DNA from: Lysobacter oculi
GTDB lineage: Bacteria; Pseudomonadota; Gammaproteobacteria; Xanthomonadales; Xanthomonadaceae
Assembly (NCBI RefSeq): GCF_003293695.1
Contig: NZ_CP029556.1
Span: 382,001-446,000, forward strand
Reading direction: 5' to 3'
DNA length: 64,000 nt
The notes beneath the pieces were generated by a model that was not told the DNA's origin, made no database searches, and saw only the letters and a program-made list of their open reading frames with translations. The position numbers and the translations under genes were made by a program. Below, one piece after another: positions 33,606 to 46,103 of the stretch (position 1 is its first letter; every line of letters begins with the position of its first letter).

Positions 33606-33637
33606 AAAAGCCTCGCGGGTGATCGCGAGGCTTTTTT
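33606..33637. terminator. Bidirectional terminator between obgE and rpsT
   Basis: AAAAGCCTCGCG and CGCGAGGCTTTT (12 bp arms) pair around GGTGAT, with a T run on both strands. It serves obgE on the plus strand and rpsT on the minus strand. Confidence 0.92.
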
Positions 33638-33684
33638 ATCGGCTTGAGTTGCAGGCCCGCGCGCGAGGCGGGGGCCTACGAAGC

Positions 33685-33954
33685 TCAGGCAGCCTTGAGC
33701 GCCTTGATGCGGGCGTTCAAGCGGCTCTTGTGGCGGGCAGCCTTGTTCTTGTGGATCAGGCCGCGCGACGCGAAACGGTCGAGCAGCGGCTGGGCCACGG
33801 CCATGGCGGCGACAGCGCCGTCGGCATCATTGGAATGCAGGGCCTTGAGCACCTTCTTCACGGACGTGCGCAGCATGGAACGCTGGCTGTTGTTGCGCGC
33901 ATTGCGCACAATGGTCTGCTTGGCGCGCTTCTTGGCGGACTTGATATTGGCCAC
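33685..33954 (-). CDS. rpsT: 30S ribosomal protein S20
   Basis: Small-subunit primary binding protein, 89 residues, starting [13 protein letters not shown] with GTG as start codon. A weak start codon is also found in E. coli rpsT, where it takes part in autoregulation, so the GTG is likely real. GAAGG lies seven bases upstream of it. The sequence is the expected Lys/Arg-rich helical bundle. Confidence 0.96.
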   Translation of the reverse strand: MANIKSAKKRAKQTIVRNARNNSQRSMLRTSVKKVLKALHSNDADGAVAAMAVAQPLLDRFASRGLIHKNKAARHKSRLNARIKALKAA

Positions 33955-34009
33955 GATGGAACCTTCGAGGAATCTGGAGAGAATGAGGTCGCGGGACGCG
34001 AGACAGAAA

Positions 34010-34038
34010 AGTATGGGCCATTCAACGGCTTGCGTCAA
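34010..34038 (-). promoter_or_regulatory. rpsT promoter
   Basis: On the minus strand: -35 TTGACG (34038-34033), 17-base spacer, -10 CATACT (34015-34010). The leader before the GTG start is about 50 bases. It overlaps the upstream region of divergent murJ. Confidence 0.75.
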
Positions 34039-34092
34039 CCGGGCGGATCCGCGTTGAGCGGCGGGCAGGTGCCGGCCCCGCGTGGCCGCAGC

Positions 34093-35685
34093 ATGACCCG
34101 CGGCATACTCTCGTTCGGGGGGATGACGATGCTCAGTCGCGTCTTCGGGCTGCTGCGCGACCGGCTGATCGGCCACTATTTCGGCGCCAACGCGATGACC
34201 GACGCGTTCTGGGTCGCCTTCCGCATCCCCAATTTCATGCGCCGGCTGTTCGCCGAAGGCTCGTTCTCGACCGCCTTCGTGCCGGTCTTCACCGAGATCA
34301 AGGAAAAGCGCAGCCACGAGGAGCTGAAGGTGCTGATGGCGCGCACCGCAGGCACCCTCGGCGGCGTGCTGCTGGTGGTGACCGCGTTGGGCATGCTGGC
34401 CGCGCCGTGGCTGGCGGACGCCTTCACCAACAACGCGCAGCCGATCCCCGGCCAGCACGCGCTCATCGTCAAGCTGCTGCTGCTGACCTTCCCGTTCCTG
34501 CTGTTCGTGTCGCTGACGGCGCTGGCAGCCGGCGCGCTCAACAGCTACCAGCGCTTCGGGTTGCCGGCCTTCACCCCGATCATCCTCAACCTGTGCCTGA
34601 TCGCGGGCGCGGTCTGGGGCTCGAAACTGGCCGAGCCGCCGATCATGGCGCTGGGCTGGGCGGTGCTGGCGGGCGGCCTGCTGCAGCTGCTGTTCCAGTT
34701 TCCGCAGCTGGCCAGGATCGACCTGCTGGTGCTGCCCAGCTGGGGCTGGCACCACCCGGACGTGCGCCGGGTGATGAAGCTGATGGTGCCGACGCTGCTC
34801 GGTTCGTCGGTGGCGCAGATCAATTTGTTGTTCGACACCTTCATCGCCTCGCAGCTGGCGCCCGGCTCGCAGAGCTGGCTGACCACGGCCGACCGTTTCC
34901 TAGAACTGCCGATGGGCGTCTTCGCCATCGCGCTGGGCACGGTGGTGCTGCCGACGCTGTCCCGTCACCACGTCAACACCGACCGCGTCGGCTTCTCAAA
35001 ATCGCTGGACTGGGGACTGCGCGCGACCTTCCTGCTGATCGTGCCGGCGATGGTGGGCCTGATGCTGCTGGCCACGCCGCTGGTCTCGACGATGTTCCAG
35101 ACCGGCCAATTCGACGAAACCGCCACCCGGATGACCGCGTTGTCGGTGTTCGGCCTGAGCTTCGGGCTGCCGGCGGTGGCGCTGGTGAAGACGGTGCTGC
35201 CGGCTTTCTATGCGCGCCAAGACACCATGACCCCGATGCGTGCCGGCGTGGCCGCGCTGGTCGCCAACATGGTGTTCAACGTGGCGCTGATCGCGCTGCT
35301 CTACGTGCTGTGGGTGCCGGATGCGGCCAAGACGCAGGGCGTGATGCACGCGCTGGCCAGCACGCCGGGCATCCACTTCGCGCTCGGCATCGCCAGCGCG
35401 CTGTCGGGCTACCTCAACCTGGGGCTGCTCTATTACTGGCTGCGCAAGGCCGATGTGTACGACGCGCAACCGGGCTGGCGCATGTTCCTGCTGCGGGTCG
35501 GCATCGCCAACCTGCTGATGGGCGTGGCGCTGTGGGTCGCGCTGCGCTACATCCCCGATTTCACTTCGATGGGCGAATGGACGCGCGTCGGTTGGCTGGC
35601 GGTGCTGGTCGGCGGCGGCGCGGCGGTCTATGGCGTGGCGATGCTGGCGTTCGGCTTCCGCCCGCGCGATCTCCGCGAGCATTGA
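34093..35685 (+). CDS. murJ: Lipid II flippase MurJ
   Basis: Moves lipid II across the inner membrane for peptidoglycan synthesis. 530 residues with about 14 membrane segments and the family signatures [31 protein letters not shown] and [13 protein letters not shown]. The start at MTRGILSF fits the usual length before MTMLSRV; no strong ribosome binding site is seen. It heads the murJ-ribF-ileS-lspA-ispH block common in gamma-proteobacteria. Confidence 0.95.
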   Translation: MTRGILSFGGMTMLSRVFGLLRDRLIGHYFGANAMTDAFWVAFRIPNFMRRLFAEGSFSTAFVPVFTEIKEKRSHEELKVLMARTAGTLGGVLLVVTALGMLAAPWLADAFTNNAQPIPGQHALIVKLLLLTFPFLLFVSLTALAAGALNSYQRFGLPAFTPIILNLCLIAGAVWGSKLAEPPIMALGWAVLAGGLLQLLFQFPQLARIDLLVLPSWGWHHPDVRRVMKLMVPTLLGSSVAQINLLFDTFIASQLAPGSQSWLTTADRFLELPMGVFAIALGTVVLPTLSRHHVNTDRVGFSKSLDWGLRATFLLIVPAMVGLMLLATPLVSTMFQTGQFDETATRMTALSVFGLSFGLPAVALVKTVLPAFYARQDTMTPMRAGVAALVANMVFNVALIALLYVLWVPDAAKTQGVMHALASTPGIHFALGIASALSGYLNLGLLYYWLRKADVYDAQPGWRMFLLRVGIANLLMGVALWVALRYIPDFTSMGEWTRVGWLAVLVGGGAAVYGVAMLAFGFRPRDLREH

Positions 35686-35696
35686 GGGGCGGCCGT

Positions 35697-35702
35697 TATA
35701 CT
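35697..35702 (+). promoter_or_regulatory. -10 element of ribF
   Basis: TATACT in the context GTTATACTTGCCGCC, ten bases before the ribF ATG. The start site would fall near 35709, leaving about four bases of leader and no ribosome binding site. The same TATACTTG context recurs before ffh, rpsP and rplS. Confidence 0.55.
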
Positions 35703-35712
35703 TGCCGCCTCC

Positions 35713-36663
35713 ATGGAATTCCTGTTTCGCGACGCTGAAGGCGGGCCCCTGTGCCCCGAAGGAAGCGTGGTCTGCATCGGTGCGTTCGACGGCCTGCATC
35801 GGGGTCATCAGTCGCTGCTGCGCCACGCCGCCACGCGTGCGCATCTGCTCGGCGTGCCGGCAGTCGCGGTCGCCTTCGAACCGCTGCCGCGCGAGTTCTT
35901 CGCTGCCGGTGATCCGCCGCCGCGTCTGATGCTGCCGCGCGACAAGGTGCGGGGGATGCGTGAAGCCGGCATCCACGGCATCGGCCTGCTGCGCTTCAAT
36001 GCGCGGATGGCGGCGATGCCGGCCAACGACTTCATCGAAAAAGTGCTGGTCCAGCGCCTTGCCGCGAGCGAGGTCTGGGTGGGCCCGGACTTCCGCTTCG
36101 GCCACAAGCGCCTGGGCGATGTGGCGATGCTGCAGGCCGAAGGCCAACACCGCGGCTTCAGTGCGCATGCCATCGAACCCTTCCTGCTGGACGGCGAACG
36201 GGTGTCGAGTTCGGCGATCCGCGCCGCGCTGTCGGCGGGTGACTTCGCCACGGCCGAACGCCTGCTCGGTCGCCCTTATGTGATCGGCGGGCGGGTGGTG
36301 CGTGGCCGGCAACTCGGGCGCACGCTGGGCTTTCCCACCGCCAACCTGCGCTTCCCGAAAAAGCCTGCATTGCAGGGCATCTACGCAACCTGGGTGCATG
36401 GCATTGGTGATGCGCCGATGCCGTCGGTGTCGAGCTTCGGCACCCGGCCCACGGTCGATGGCGTCGAGCCATTGCTGGAAGCGCACCTGTTCGATTTCGA
36501 CGGCGATCTGTACGGTCGCCACATCCGGGTGGAGTTTGTCGCCAAGCTGCGTGACGAGGAGAAGTTCGATTCCCTCGACGCGCTCACCGCGCAGATGCGG
36601 CAGGATGCCGACAACGCCCGTACCCTTCTTGAATCCCCGCGCCCGGCTGCCGCCTGCGCCTGA
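35713..36663 (+). CDS. ribF: Bifunctional riboflavin kinase/FAD synthetase
   Basis: Makes FMN and then FAD from riboflavin. 316 residues: an N-terminal nucleotidyltransferase with GAFDGLHRGHQ (about 23-33) and SSSAIRAAL, then a C-terminal flavokinase with GRTLGFPTANL (about 202-212) and FGTRPTVDG. Between murJ and ileS, 12 bases before the latter. The very short predicted leader suggests near-leaderless translation. Confidence 0.96.
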   Translation: MEFLFRDAEGGPLCPEGSVVCIGAFDGLHRGHQSLLRHAATRAHLLGVPAVAVAFEPLPREFFAAGDPPPRLMLPRDKVRGMREAGIHGIGLLRFNARMAAMPANDFIEKVLVQRLAASEVWVGPDFRFGHKRLGDVAMLQAEGQHRGFSAHAIEPFLLDGERVSSSAIRAALSAGDFATAERLLGRPYVIGGRVVRGRQLGRTLGFPTANLRFPKKPALQGIYATWVHGIGDAPMPSVSSFGTRPTVDGVEPLLEAHLFDFDGDLYGRHIRVEFVAKLRDEEKFDSLDALTAQMRQDADNARTLLESPRPAAACA

Positions 36664-36675
36664 CATGACACGACG

Positions 36676-39515
<2,840 letters not shown>

Positions 39516-39516
<1 letters not shown>

Positions 39517-40019
39517 TGCGTGCACCCAAACCGAATGCGCTGCCGTGGCTGGCGCTGTCCGCGCTGGTCATCGTGCTGGACCAGTGGAGCAAGGCCTGGG
39601 TGCTGCGCGCCCTGCCCGAATACACCGACATCGTGGTGATTCCCGGTTTCTGGAACTGGTTCCGTACCTACAACACCGGCGCGGCCTTCAGCTTCCTGGC
39701 CAACAGCGGCGGCTGGCAGATCTGGTTCTTCAGCATCCTCGCCTTCGGCATCAGCGGCCTGCTGGGGTGGTGGCTGTACAGGACGCGGCGCGGCGACTGG
39801 AATACGGCGCTGCCGTATGCGCTGATCATCGGCGGCGCGCTGGGCAACGTGATCGACCGCTTGATCCACGGCCACGTCATCGACTTCATCAAGTGGTACG
39901 TCGGCGACCATGTCTGGCCGGCCTTCAATCTGGCCGATGCGGCGATCGTCGGCGGCGCGGTCGGGCTGGTGCTGTTCAACCTGGTCGGCGGCAAGAAAGA
40001 TTCAGTGGAAGGGAAGTAG
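39516..40019 (+). CDS. lspA: Prolipoprotein signal peptidase
   Basis: Aspartyl protease of the inner membrane that cuts prolipoproteins after lipidation. 167 residues, four membrane segments, catalytic Asp in [10 protein letters not shown] and FNLADAAI. The ATG is the one overlapping the ileS stop. Several lipoproteins in this window (the NPP protein, DUF885, NodT) would be its substrates. Confidence 0.96.
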
Positions 40020-40028
40020 GCTGCACGC

Positions 40029-40982
40029 ATGGAAATCCTGCTCGCCAACCCGCGTGGTTTCTGCGCCGGCGTCGACCGCGCCATCGAGATCGTCAAGCGC
40101 GCCATCGAGACCCTCGGCGTGCCGATCTACGTGCGCCACGAAGTGGTCCACAACAAATTCGTGGTCGATGACCTGAAGCAGCGCGGCGCGGTGTTCGTGG
40201 AGGAGCTCGACGAAGTCCCCGATGGCGCGACGGTGATCTTCTCCGCGCACGGTGTCTCGCAGGCGGTCAGGAACGAAGCCGACCGCCGCGGATTGAAGGT
40301 CTTCGACGCGACCTGCCCGTTGGTGACCAAGGTGCATCTGGAAGTCGCGCGCCATTGCCGCAACGGGCGCGACATGATCCTGATCGGCCACGCCGGCCAC
40401 CCCGAGGTCGAAGGCACGATGGGGCAGTGGAAGCGCGAAGGCGCGACCGGGCGGATGTACCTGGTCGAGAACCTGGAGGATGCCCGCACGCTGGAGATCG
40501 GGCAGCCGGACGACCTCGCCTACACGACGCAGACGACCCTCTCGGTCGATGACACCCGCGAGATCATCGCTACCCTGCGCGAGCGCTTTCCGAAGATGCA
40601 GGGGCCGCGCAACGACGACATCTGCTACGCCACCCAGAACCGGCAGGATGCAGTGCGTGAACTCGCCGCCGAATGCGACCTGATCCTGGTGGTCGGCTCA
40701 CCCAACAGCTCCAACTCCAACCGCCTGCGCGAGCTGGCCGAGCGCGAAGGCGTTGAGGCCTATCTCATCGATGGCGCCCACGAGATCGACCCGGCCTGGG
40801 TGGCCGGCAAGCGCCAGGTGGGCGTCACCGCCGGTGCCTCGGCGCCAGATGTGCTGGTGCAGGGCGTGCTGGCGCGATTGGCCGAACTGGGTGCCGGCAA
40901 CCGCTTCCGCGAACTGCACGGCGAACCCGAGGACATGGTGTTCGCGCTGCCCAAGGAACTGCGCCTGCGGCTGGTTGATTGA
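40029..40982 (+). CDS. ispH: 4-Hydroxy-3-methylbut-2-enyl diphosphate reductase
   Basis: Last step of the MEP isoprenoid pathway, giving IPP and DMAPP. 317 residues. The three iron-sulphur cysteines are in NPRGFCAGV (C12), DATCPLVTK and [11 protein letters not shown]; the catalytic Glu lies in the [11 protein letters not shown] segment, and [10 protein letters not shown] binds the diphosphate. Nine bases after lspA. Confidence 0.97.
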   Translation: MEILLANPRGFCAGVDRAIEIVKRAIETLGVPIYVRHEVVHNKFVVDDLKQRGAVFVEELDEVPDGATVIFSAHGVSQAVRNEADRRGLKVFDATCPLVTKVHLEVARHCRNGRDMILIGHAGHPEVEGTMGQWKREGATGRMYLVENLEDARTLEIGQPDDLAYTTQTTLSVDDTREIIATLRERFPKMQGPRNDDICYATQNRQDAVRELAAECDLILVVGSPNSSNSNRLRELAEREGVEAYLIDGAHEIDPAWVAGKRQVGVTAGASAPDVLVQGVLARLAELGAGNRFRELHGEPEDMVFALPKELRLRLVD

Positions 40983-41008
40983 TGCTGCCGGCGTCCGGGG
41001 CCTATAAT
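40979..41008 (+). promoter_or_regulatory. tRNA-Thr promoter
   Basis: -35 TTGATG (40979-40984), 18-base spacer and perfect -10 TATAAT (41003-41008), followed by a GC-rich stretch. The start site would be near 41015, about 43 bases before the tRNA. Confidence 0.7.
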
Positions 41009-41057
41009 CGCCCCCCTTGGCCGGACGGCACCCAGCCCAACCCGCCAGATCCAATTC

Positions 41058-41133
<76 letters not shown>

Positions 41134-41139
41134 GATGCA

Positions 41140-41165
41140 AAAAGCCCGCGCAAGCGGGCTTTTGC
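41140..41165 (+). terminator. Terminator after tRNA-Thr
   Basis: AAAAGCCCGC and GCGGGCTTTT pair around GCAA, seven bases after the CCA end. Confidence 0.85.
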
Positions 41166-41247
41166 GTGTCCGGCGCCGATGAGCCGGATGATCTCGCGTG
41201 CCGAGACGCGCGGCGGCTAAGCTTCGCGCATCCTCATGGAGTTCCGA

Positions 41248-42636
41248 ATGGCCAAGCCCGCCGCCAAAGCCCGCACCGCGTACGTCTGCAGCGAATGCGG
41301 CGCCGACTATCCGAAATGGCAGGGGCAATGCTCGGCCTGCGGGGCGTGGGACACGCTGGCGGAAATCGTGCTGGAAAGCGCGGCGGCGGCGAAATCCCCG
41401 GCCGGGCGTCGCAGTGGCTGGGCCGGCAAGCTGGATGCGCCGAAGATCACCGCGCTCAAGGATGTGCAGCACGGCGAGTCAGCGCGCGTGTCCACCGGCA
41501 TCGGCGAGTTCGACCGCGTGCTGGGCGGCGGGTTGGTGGAAGGCGCAGTGGTACTGATCGGTGGTGACCCCGGCATCGGCAAATCCACGTTGCTGACGCA
41601 GGCGTTGGCGTCGATGGCCGGCAGCCTGCACGGGCTCTACGTCACCGGCGAGGAATCGCTGGGGCAGGTGGCCGGGCGAGCGTCGCGGCTCGGGCTGCCG
41701 CTGGAGGGCATGCACGCGCTGGCCGAGACCTGCGTGGAGCGCATCCTGGAGCAGGCTATCGTCGCCAAGCCGCGCTTCATCATCGCCGACTCGATCCAGA
41801 CCCTCTGGACCGAGACCCTGACCGCCGCGCCCGGTTCGGTCAGCCAGGTCCGTGAGGCCGCCGCGCGGCTGGTGCGCTACGCCAAGGAAACCGGCACCGC
41901 GGTGTTCCTGGTCGGCCACGTGACCAAGGAAGGCGGCATCGCCGGCCCGCGCGTGCTCGAGCACATGGTGGATGCGGTGCTGTATTTCGAAGGCGATTCC
42001 GGCAGCCGTTTCCGCGTGCTGCGCGCCTTCAAGAACCGCTTCGGTGCGGTCAACGAGCTGGGCGTGTTCGCGATGGGCGACCGTGGCCTGCGCGAAGTGC
42101 CGAATCCGTCGGCGATCTTCCTGTCCGGTGGCAGCACGCACCAACCCGGTAGTTGTGTGATGGTGACGCGCGAAGGCACGCGCCCGCTGCTGGTCGAGGT
42201 GCAGGCGCTGGTCGATGCCTCGCCGCTGTCCAACCCGCGTCGCGTCGCGGTGGGGCTGGAAGGCAACCGCCTTGCGATGCTGTTGGCGGTGCTGCATCGA
42301 CACGGCGGGATCATGGTCGGCGACCAGGATGTGTTCGTGAACGTGGTCGGTGGCATCCGCGTGCAGGAAACCGCAGCGGATTTGCCGGTGCTGCTGGCCG
42401 TGCTGTCGTCGTTGCGTGACCAACCCTTGCCGGAGAAAACCATCGCCTTCGGCGAAGTCGGCCTGTCCGGCGAGATCCGCCCGGTGCCGAATGGCGAGGA
42501 GCGCCTGAAGGAAGCCGCGACGCACGGTTTCAAGCGCGCCATCGTGTCGAAGGCGAACGCGCCGAAGGCCGGCAGCATCAAGGGCATGGAAGTGATCGCC
42601 GTCGAGCGACTGGCCGACGCACTGGCGCAGGCGTGA
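41248..42636 (+). CDS. radA: DNA repair protein RadA
   Basis: Helicase-like branch-migration factor in recombination. 462 residues: an N-terminal C4 zinc finger (CSECG..CSACG, about 10-31), a RecA-like core with Walker A GGDPGIGKST (about 108-117), the RadA signature KNRFG, and a C-terminal Lon-protease-like domain. ATG 41248 is chosen because GGAG lies six bases upstream; the earlier in-frame ATG sits on that site. Its stop overlaps the next gene (GTGA). Confidence 0.96.
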   Translation: MAKPAAKARTAYVCSECGADYPKWQGQCSACGAWDTLAEIVLESAAAAKSPAGRRSGWAGKLDAPKITALKDVQHGESARVSTGIGEFDRVLGGGLVEGAVVLIGGDPGIGKSTLLTQALASMAGSLHGLYVTGEESLGQVAGRASRLGLPLEGMHALAETCVERILEQAIVAKPRFIIADSIQTLWTETLTAAPGSVSQVREAAARLVRYAKETGTAVFLVGHVTKEGGIAGPRVLEHMVDAVLYFEGDSGSRFRVLRAFKNRFGAVNELGVFAMGDRGLREVPNPSAIFLSGGSTHQPGSCVMVTREGTRPLLVEVQALVDASPLSNPRRVAVGLEGNRLAMLLAVLHRHGGIMVGDQDVFVNVVGGIRVQETAADLPVLLAVLSSLRDQPLPEKTIAFGEVGLSGEIRPVPNGEERLKEAATHGFKRAIVSKANAPKAGSIKGMEVIAVERLADALAQA

Positions 42637-43220
42637 GCGATCCGGCTTCGGCAACAGGCATCAGCGCACCACGCTTCGCGCGCTTCGTTTCCATCGCGCT
42701 GCATCCGTTCGCGGTGTTCGCGATGCTCACGCTGCTGGCCGCGTGGCGGCTCGATCCCGCATCGCTGCCGCGCGTCGCGCTCGGCATGGCGGTGGTGGTC
42801 GCGGCGGTCTGGGCCTTCGTCTGGCAGCGGCATCGCGGCGGCCACTGGGGCACGGTGGATGCGTCATCGAAACACGAACGCCCGCTGCTCTACGTCGTGG
42901 TGCTGGCGTTGATGCTCGCCTATGCGGCGTGGGTGAGCCGCGCCTCGCCGCTGGCCGGCGGCATCATCGCGGTCATGGCCATGCTGTGCATCGCCGGCAT
43001 CGCCAACCGCTGGATCAAGCTGTCGCTGCACATGGCGAGCCTGGCGTTCTGCGCGATGGCGCTGTGGCCGATCAACCGCGACATCGCCCTCGTCGCGTTC
43101 GCGCTGTTGCCGCTGCTCGGCTGGTCGCGGCTGCGGATGGCGCGTCACACCTGGCCGGAAGTGGTGGGCGGGACGATGCTCGGCCTCGCGACCGGCATCG
43201 TCCTCCAACTCCTGCGCTGA
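42633..43220 (+). CDS. PAP2-like membrane phosphatase
   Basis: 195 residues, about six membrane segments. The C-terminal half holds PAP2-type motifs: SLHMASLAF and GWSRLRMARHTWPEVVGG, where the family has SxH and SRxxxxxHxxxD. The first Lys-rich phosphatase motif is only weakly present (NRWIKLSLH), and the final Asp is Glu. The GTG start overlaps the radA stop. Likely acts on a lipid-linked phosphate; substrate unknown. Confidence 0.75.
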   Translation: MSDPASATGISAPRFARFVSIALHPFAVFAMLTLLAAWRLDPASLPRVALGMAVVVAAVWAFVWQRHRGGHWGTVDASSKHERPLLYVVVLALMLAYAAWVSRASPLAGGIIAVMAMLCIAGIANRWIKLSLHMASLAFCAMALWPINRDIALVAFALLPLLGWSRLRMARHTWPEVVGGTMLGLATGIVLQLLR

Positions 43221-44813
43221 TCAGTGCCCGCCGGCGGCCGCGCCGCCCATCTTGGCCGCGAACGGCGGCTTGGCGATCCACACCAGCAGGATCACGCCGA
43301 GAAAGATCCAGCCCAGCGCGTGGAAGATTTCGTTGAAGCCGATCTGCAAGGCCTGCTGCGAGATGATCCGGTCCATCACGAAGGCGCCGCGCTGCACATC
43401 GCCCATGCCGTACTGCGCCAGCGCCTGCGTCATGGACGGGTCGGTCGCGCTGATGTGTTCGGTCAGTTGCGCGTGGTGGATGCTGGTGCGCTGCGACCAG
43501 AAGTAGGTGGTGAGGGAGGCGGCGAAGCTGCCTCCCAGCGTGCGCAGGAAGGTCGAGAGGCCCGAGCCGGCGGCGATCTCGTGCGGTTCCAGGTCGGAGA
43601 GCAGGATCTGCAGCACCGGCATGAAGAACAGCGCCACGCCGAGACCCTGCATCAGCTGGATCCAGGCGACGTGGTTGAAGTCGACATCGAGGTTGAAGCC
43701 GGAGCGCAGGAAGCTGGTGGTCGACATGACGATGAACGCGCCGCTGGCCAGATAGCGCAGGTCCACCTTGTTGCCGTACTTGCCGATGATCGGCGCGATC
43801 AACACCGGCAGGATGCCGATCGGCGCGGTGGCCAGGCCGGCCCAGATCGCGCTGTAGCCCATGCTTCGCTGCAGCCACAGCGGCACCAGGATGCCGACCG
43901 CGAAGAATGCCGAGTAGGCCATCACCATCGCCAGCGTGCCGGCGGTGAAATTGCGATGGCGGAACAGGCGCAGGTTGACGATGGGATCGTCGTCGGTGAG
44001 TTCCCAGATCACGAACACCGCCAGCGAGATCGCCGCGACGATCGCCAGGATGACGATGGTGGTGGAGCGGAACCAGTCCTCGTCATTGCCCAGGTCCAGC
44101 AGCACCTGCAGCGCACCGACGCCGAGCACCAGTGTGAGCAGGCCGACGTAATCCATCTTCGGCTTTTCGAGCCGCTCCGGGCGGCCCTTCAGCTGCGCAC
44201 CGACCACGAGGCTGGCGAAGATGCCAAGCGGGATGTTGATGAAGAAGATCCATTCCCAGCTGTAGTTGTCGGTGATCCAGCCGCCGAGGATCGGCCCGGC
44301 GATCGGCGCGACCACGGTCACCATCGCCAGCAACGCGATGGCCTGCCCGCGTTTGGCCGGTGGATAGATCGACAGCAGCAAGGCCTGCGTGACCGGATAC
44401 ATCGGCCCGGCGACCAGGCCCTGCAGGGCGCGCGCGGCAACCAGCAGGCCCATCGAATGCGCGAGCCCGCAGAGGAAGGAGGCGATGACGAAGGCCATCG
44501 TCGACCACATGAACAGCTTGCGTTCGCCGAAGCGGCGGGTGAGCCAACCGGTCAGCGGCAGCGCGATGGCGGTCGAAACCGCGAACGAGGTGATGACCCA
44601 CGTCGCCTGGTTGGCGCTGCCGCCGAGGTTGCCGGAGATCGCCGGCAAGGAGACGTTGGCGATGGTGGTGTCAAGCACCTGCATGAAGCTGGCCAGCGCC
44701 AGCCCGATCGTCGTCAACGCGCGGTTGGGCGGCGCGAAGCCCGGCATCCCGGCCGCGGTGTTGGCGGCCGGCTGCGGTGCCGCAGGTGCGGCCTCGGTGG
44801 AAGCGGCGGACAT
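43221..44813 (-). CDS. emrB: DHA2-family drug efflux transporter EmrB
   Basis: Proton-driven 14-segment major facilitator of the EmrB/QacA type, 530 residues. Motif C-like GPILGGWITDNYSWEWIFFINIPLG and LTGWLTRRFGERK are as expected. Last gene of the marR-nodT-emrA-emrB operon, four bases after the emrA stop. With EmrA and NodT it should form a tripartite pump across both membranes; if emrA is really broken the pump may not be assembled. Confidence 0.94.
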   Translation of the reverse strand: MSAASTEAAPAAPQPAANTAAGMPGFAPPNRALTTIGLALASFMQVLDTTIANVSLPAISGNLGGSANQATWVITSFAVSTAIALPLTGWLTRRFGERKLFMWSTMAFVIASFLCGLAHSMGLLVAARALQGLVAGPMYPVTQALLLSIYPPAKRGQAIALLAMVTVVAPIAGPILGGWITDNYSWEWIFFINIPLGIFASLVVGAQLKGRPERLEKPKMDYVGLLTLVLGVGALQVLLDLGNDEDWFRSTTIVILAIVAAISLAVFVIWELTDDDPIVNLRLFRHRNFTAGTLAMVMAYSAFFAVGILVPLWLQRSMGYSAIWAGLATAPIGILPVLIAPIIGKYGNKVDLRYLASGAFIVMSTTSFLRSGFNLDVDFNHVAWIQLMQGLGVALFFMPVLQILLSDLEPHEIAAGSGLSTFLRTLGGSFAASLTTYFWSQRTSIHHAQLTEHISATDPSMTQALAQYGMGDVQRGAFVMDRIISQQALQIGFNEIFHALGWIFLGVILLVWIAKPPFAAKMGGAAAGGH

Positions 44814-44817
44814 GGGA

Positions 44818-46088
44818 TCAGCCGCGCGCGTGGCCGAGGTTGGCGTCGATCACCGCATCGACTTTCGCGTCGGCGTCGTGCATCAGCCTGGCGTAGGCAT
44901 CAGTGCCGGTGGCCGGCGCGGAGGAGGGCGCGGTCGGCAGCAGGCCGTCGCCCTTGTCGTGCAGGTTGACCTTGGCCGACATCGACAGGCCCAGGCGCAG
45001 CGGGTGCTCGCGCAGTTCCTTCGGGTCCAGCGCCACGCGCACCGGCACGCGCTGCACGATCTTGATCCAGTTGCCGCTGGCGTTCTGCGCGGGAAGCGAG
45101 AACGCGGCACCGGTGCCGAGGCCCAGGCTCTCTGCAGGGTGCCGTGGTAGACGACATCCTCGCCATACAGCTCGGACGTGAGTTCGACGCGCTGGCCCAG
45201 GCGCAGCTTCTGCAACTGGGTTTCCTTGAAGTTGGCATCCACCCACACGTCCTGCAGCGGGATGACGGCCATCAGCGGCGTGCCCGGCGCGATGCGCTGG
45301 CCCAGCTGCACGGTGCGCTTGGCGACGAAGCCGTCGATCGGCGCGATCACTTCGGTGCGCTGCCTGTTGAGCCAGGCCTGGCGCAGCTGCGCGGCGGCGG
45401 CGGCGACCTGCGGGTTGTCGCGCATGCTGGCGTTGTCGATCAGCACGCGGCTGCGTTCCACGTTCTCGCGCGAACCGGCCAGCGCGGCCTGCGCCGAAGC
45501 CAGCGTGGCCTGCGCGGTGGCGAGCTGGGTGCGGGCGTGGGCGAGCTCCTCGGCGGAGACCGCACCGCTGGAGACCAGTCCACCGCGACGCGCGACATCG
45601 GCCTGTGCGGAAGCGACGGCGGCCTGCGCCTGGCGCACCGCGGCGGCACGCGCCTGCACATCGGCCTGGCCGGCGCCGACCGCGCTGTAGAGCCCGCGCA
45701 CCTGGCGCACGGCATTGGCGAGGCCGGCTTCGGCCTGGGCGTAGGCGGCATCGGCATCGGCGGCATCGAAGCGCACCAGCACCTGCCCGGCGACGACCTT
45801 CTCGCCGTCCTCGGCGCCGATGGCGACCACCGTGCCGCCGGTCTGCGGCGTCACTGTGACCACGTTACCCTGCACGTAGGCGTCGTCGGTTTCCTCCGAC
45901 CATCGCCCGATCATGAAGTGGTAGGCCAGCCAGCCGAGGGCTGCCAGCACGATCACGCCGGCCAGCAGCATCAGCGCCTTCTTGCGCTTGCGTTGCTGCG
46001 GCGTGTTGTTGGGGTTGCTCGGCGGCAGCGGCGTGGAGACAGGCGGCTGCGCCGGGGTGTCAGCGTGGGAATTCGGTTCGGTGGTCAT
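44818..46088 (-). pseudogene. emrA: EmrA membrane fusion protein with a 2-bp frameshift
   Basis: HlyD/EmrA-type periplasmic adaptor: one N-terminal membrane segment (about 38-58), lipoyl halves around YVQGNVVTVTPQTGG, a long alpha hairpin and a barrel. The frame is intact from ATG 46088 to GEDVVYHGTLQ near 45135, then reads nonsense (RAWASAPVPRS); the true continuation SLGLGTGAAFSLPAQNASG is in another frame and runs to a TGA at 44818. The break lies at a CTCTCT repeat (45128-45133). Removing one CT unit gives 1269 bases, 422 residues, a normal EmrA. It is either a sequencing error, a real mutation, or slippage-driven switching. Confidence 0.9.
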
Positions 46089-46103
46089 GGCGATGGACGC
46101 TTC

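Noticed and set aside
42633..43220. Undecaprenyl-diphosphatase BacA-type call for the membrane gene after radA
   Set aside because: The motifs that are visible are PAP2-like and the first one is weak, so only a family-level call is given.
45100..45160. Programmed ribosomal frameshift in emrA
   Set aside because: No slippery heptamer, and the shift needed is two bases at a dinucleotide repeat, which fits an indel better.
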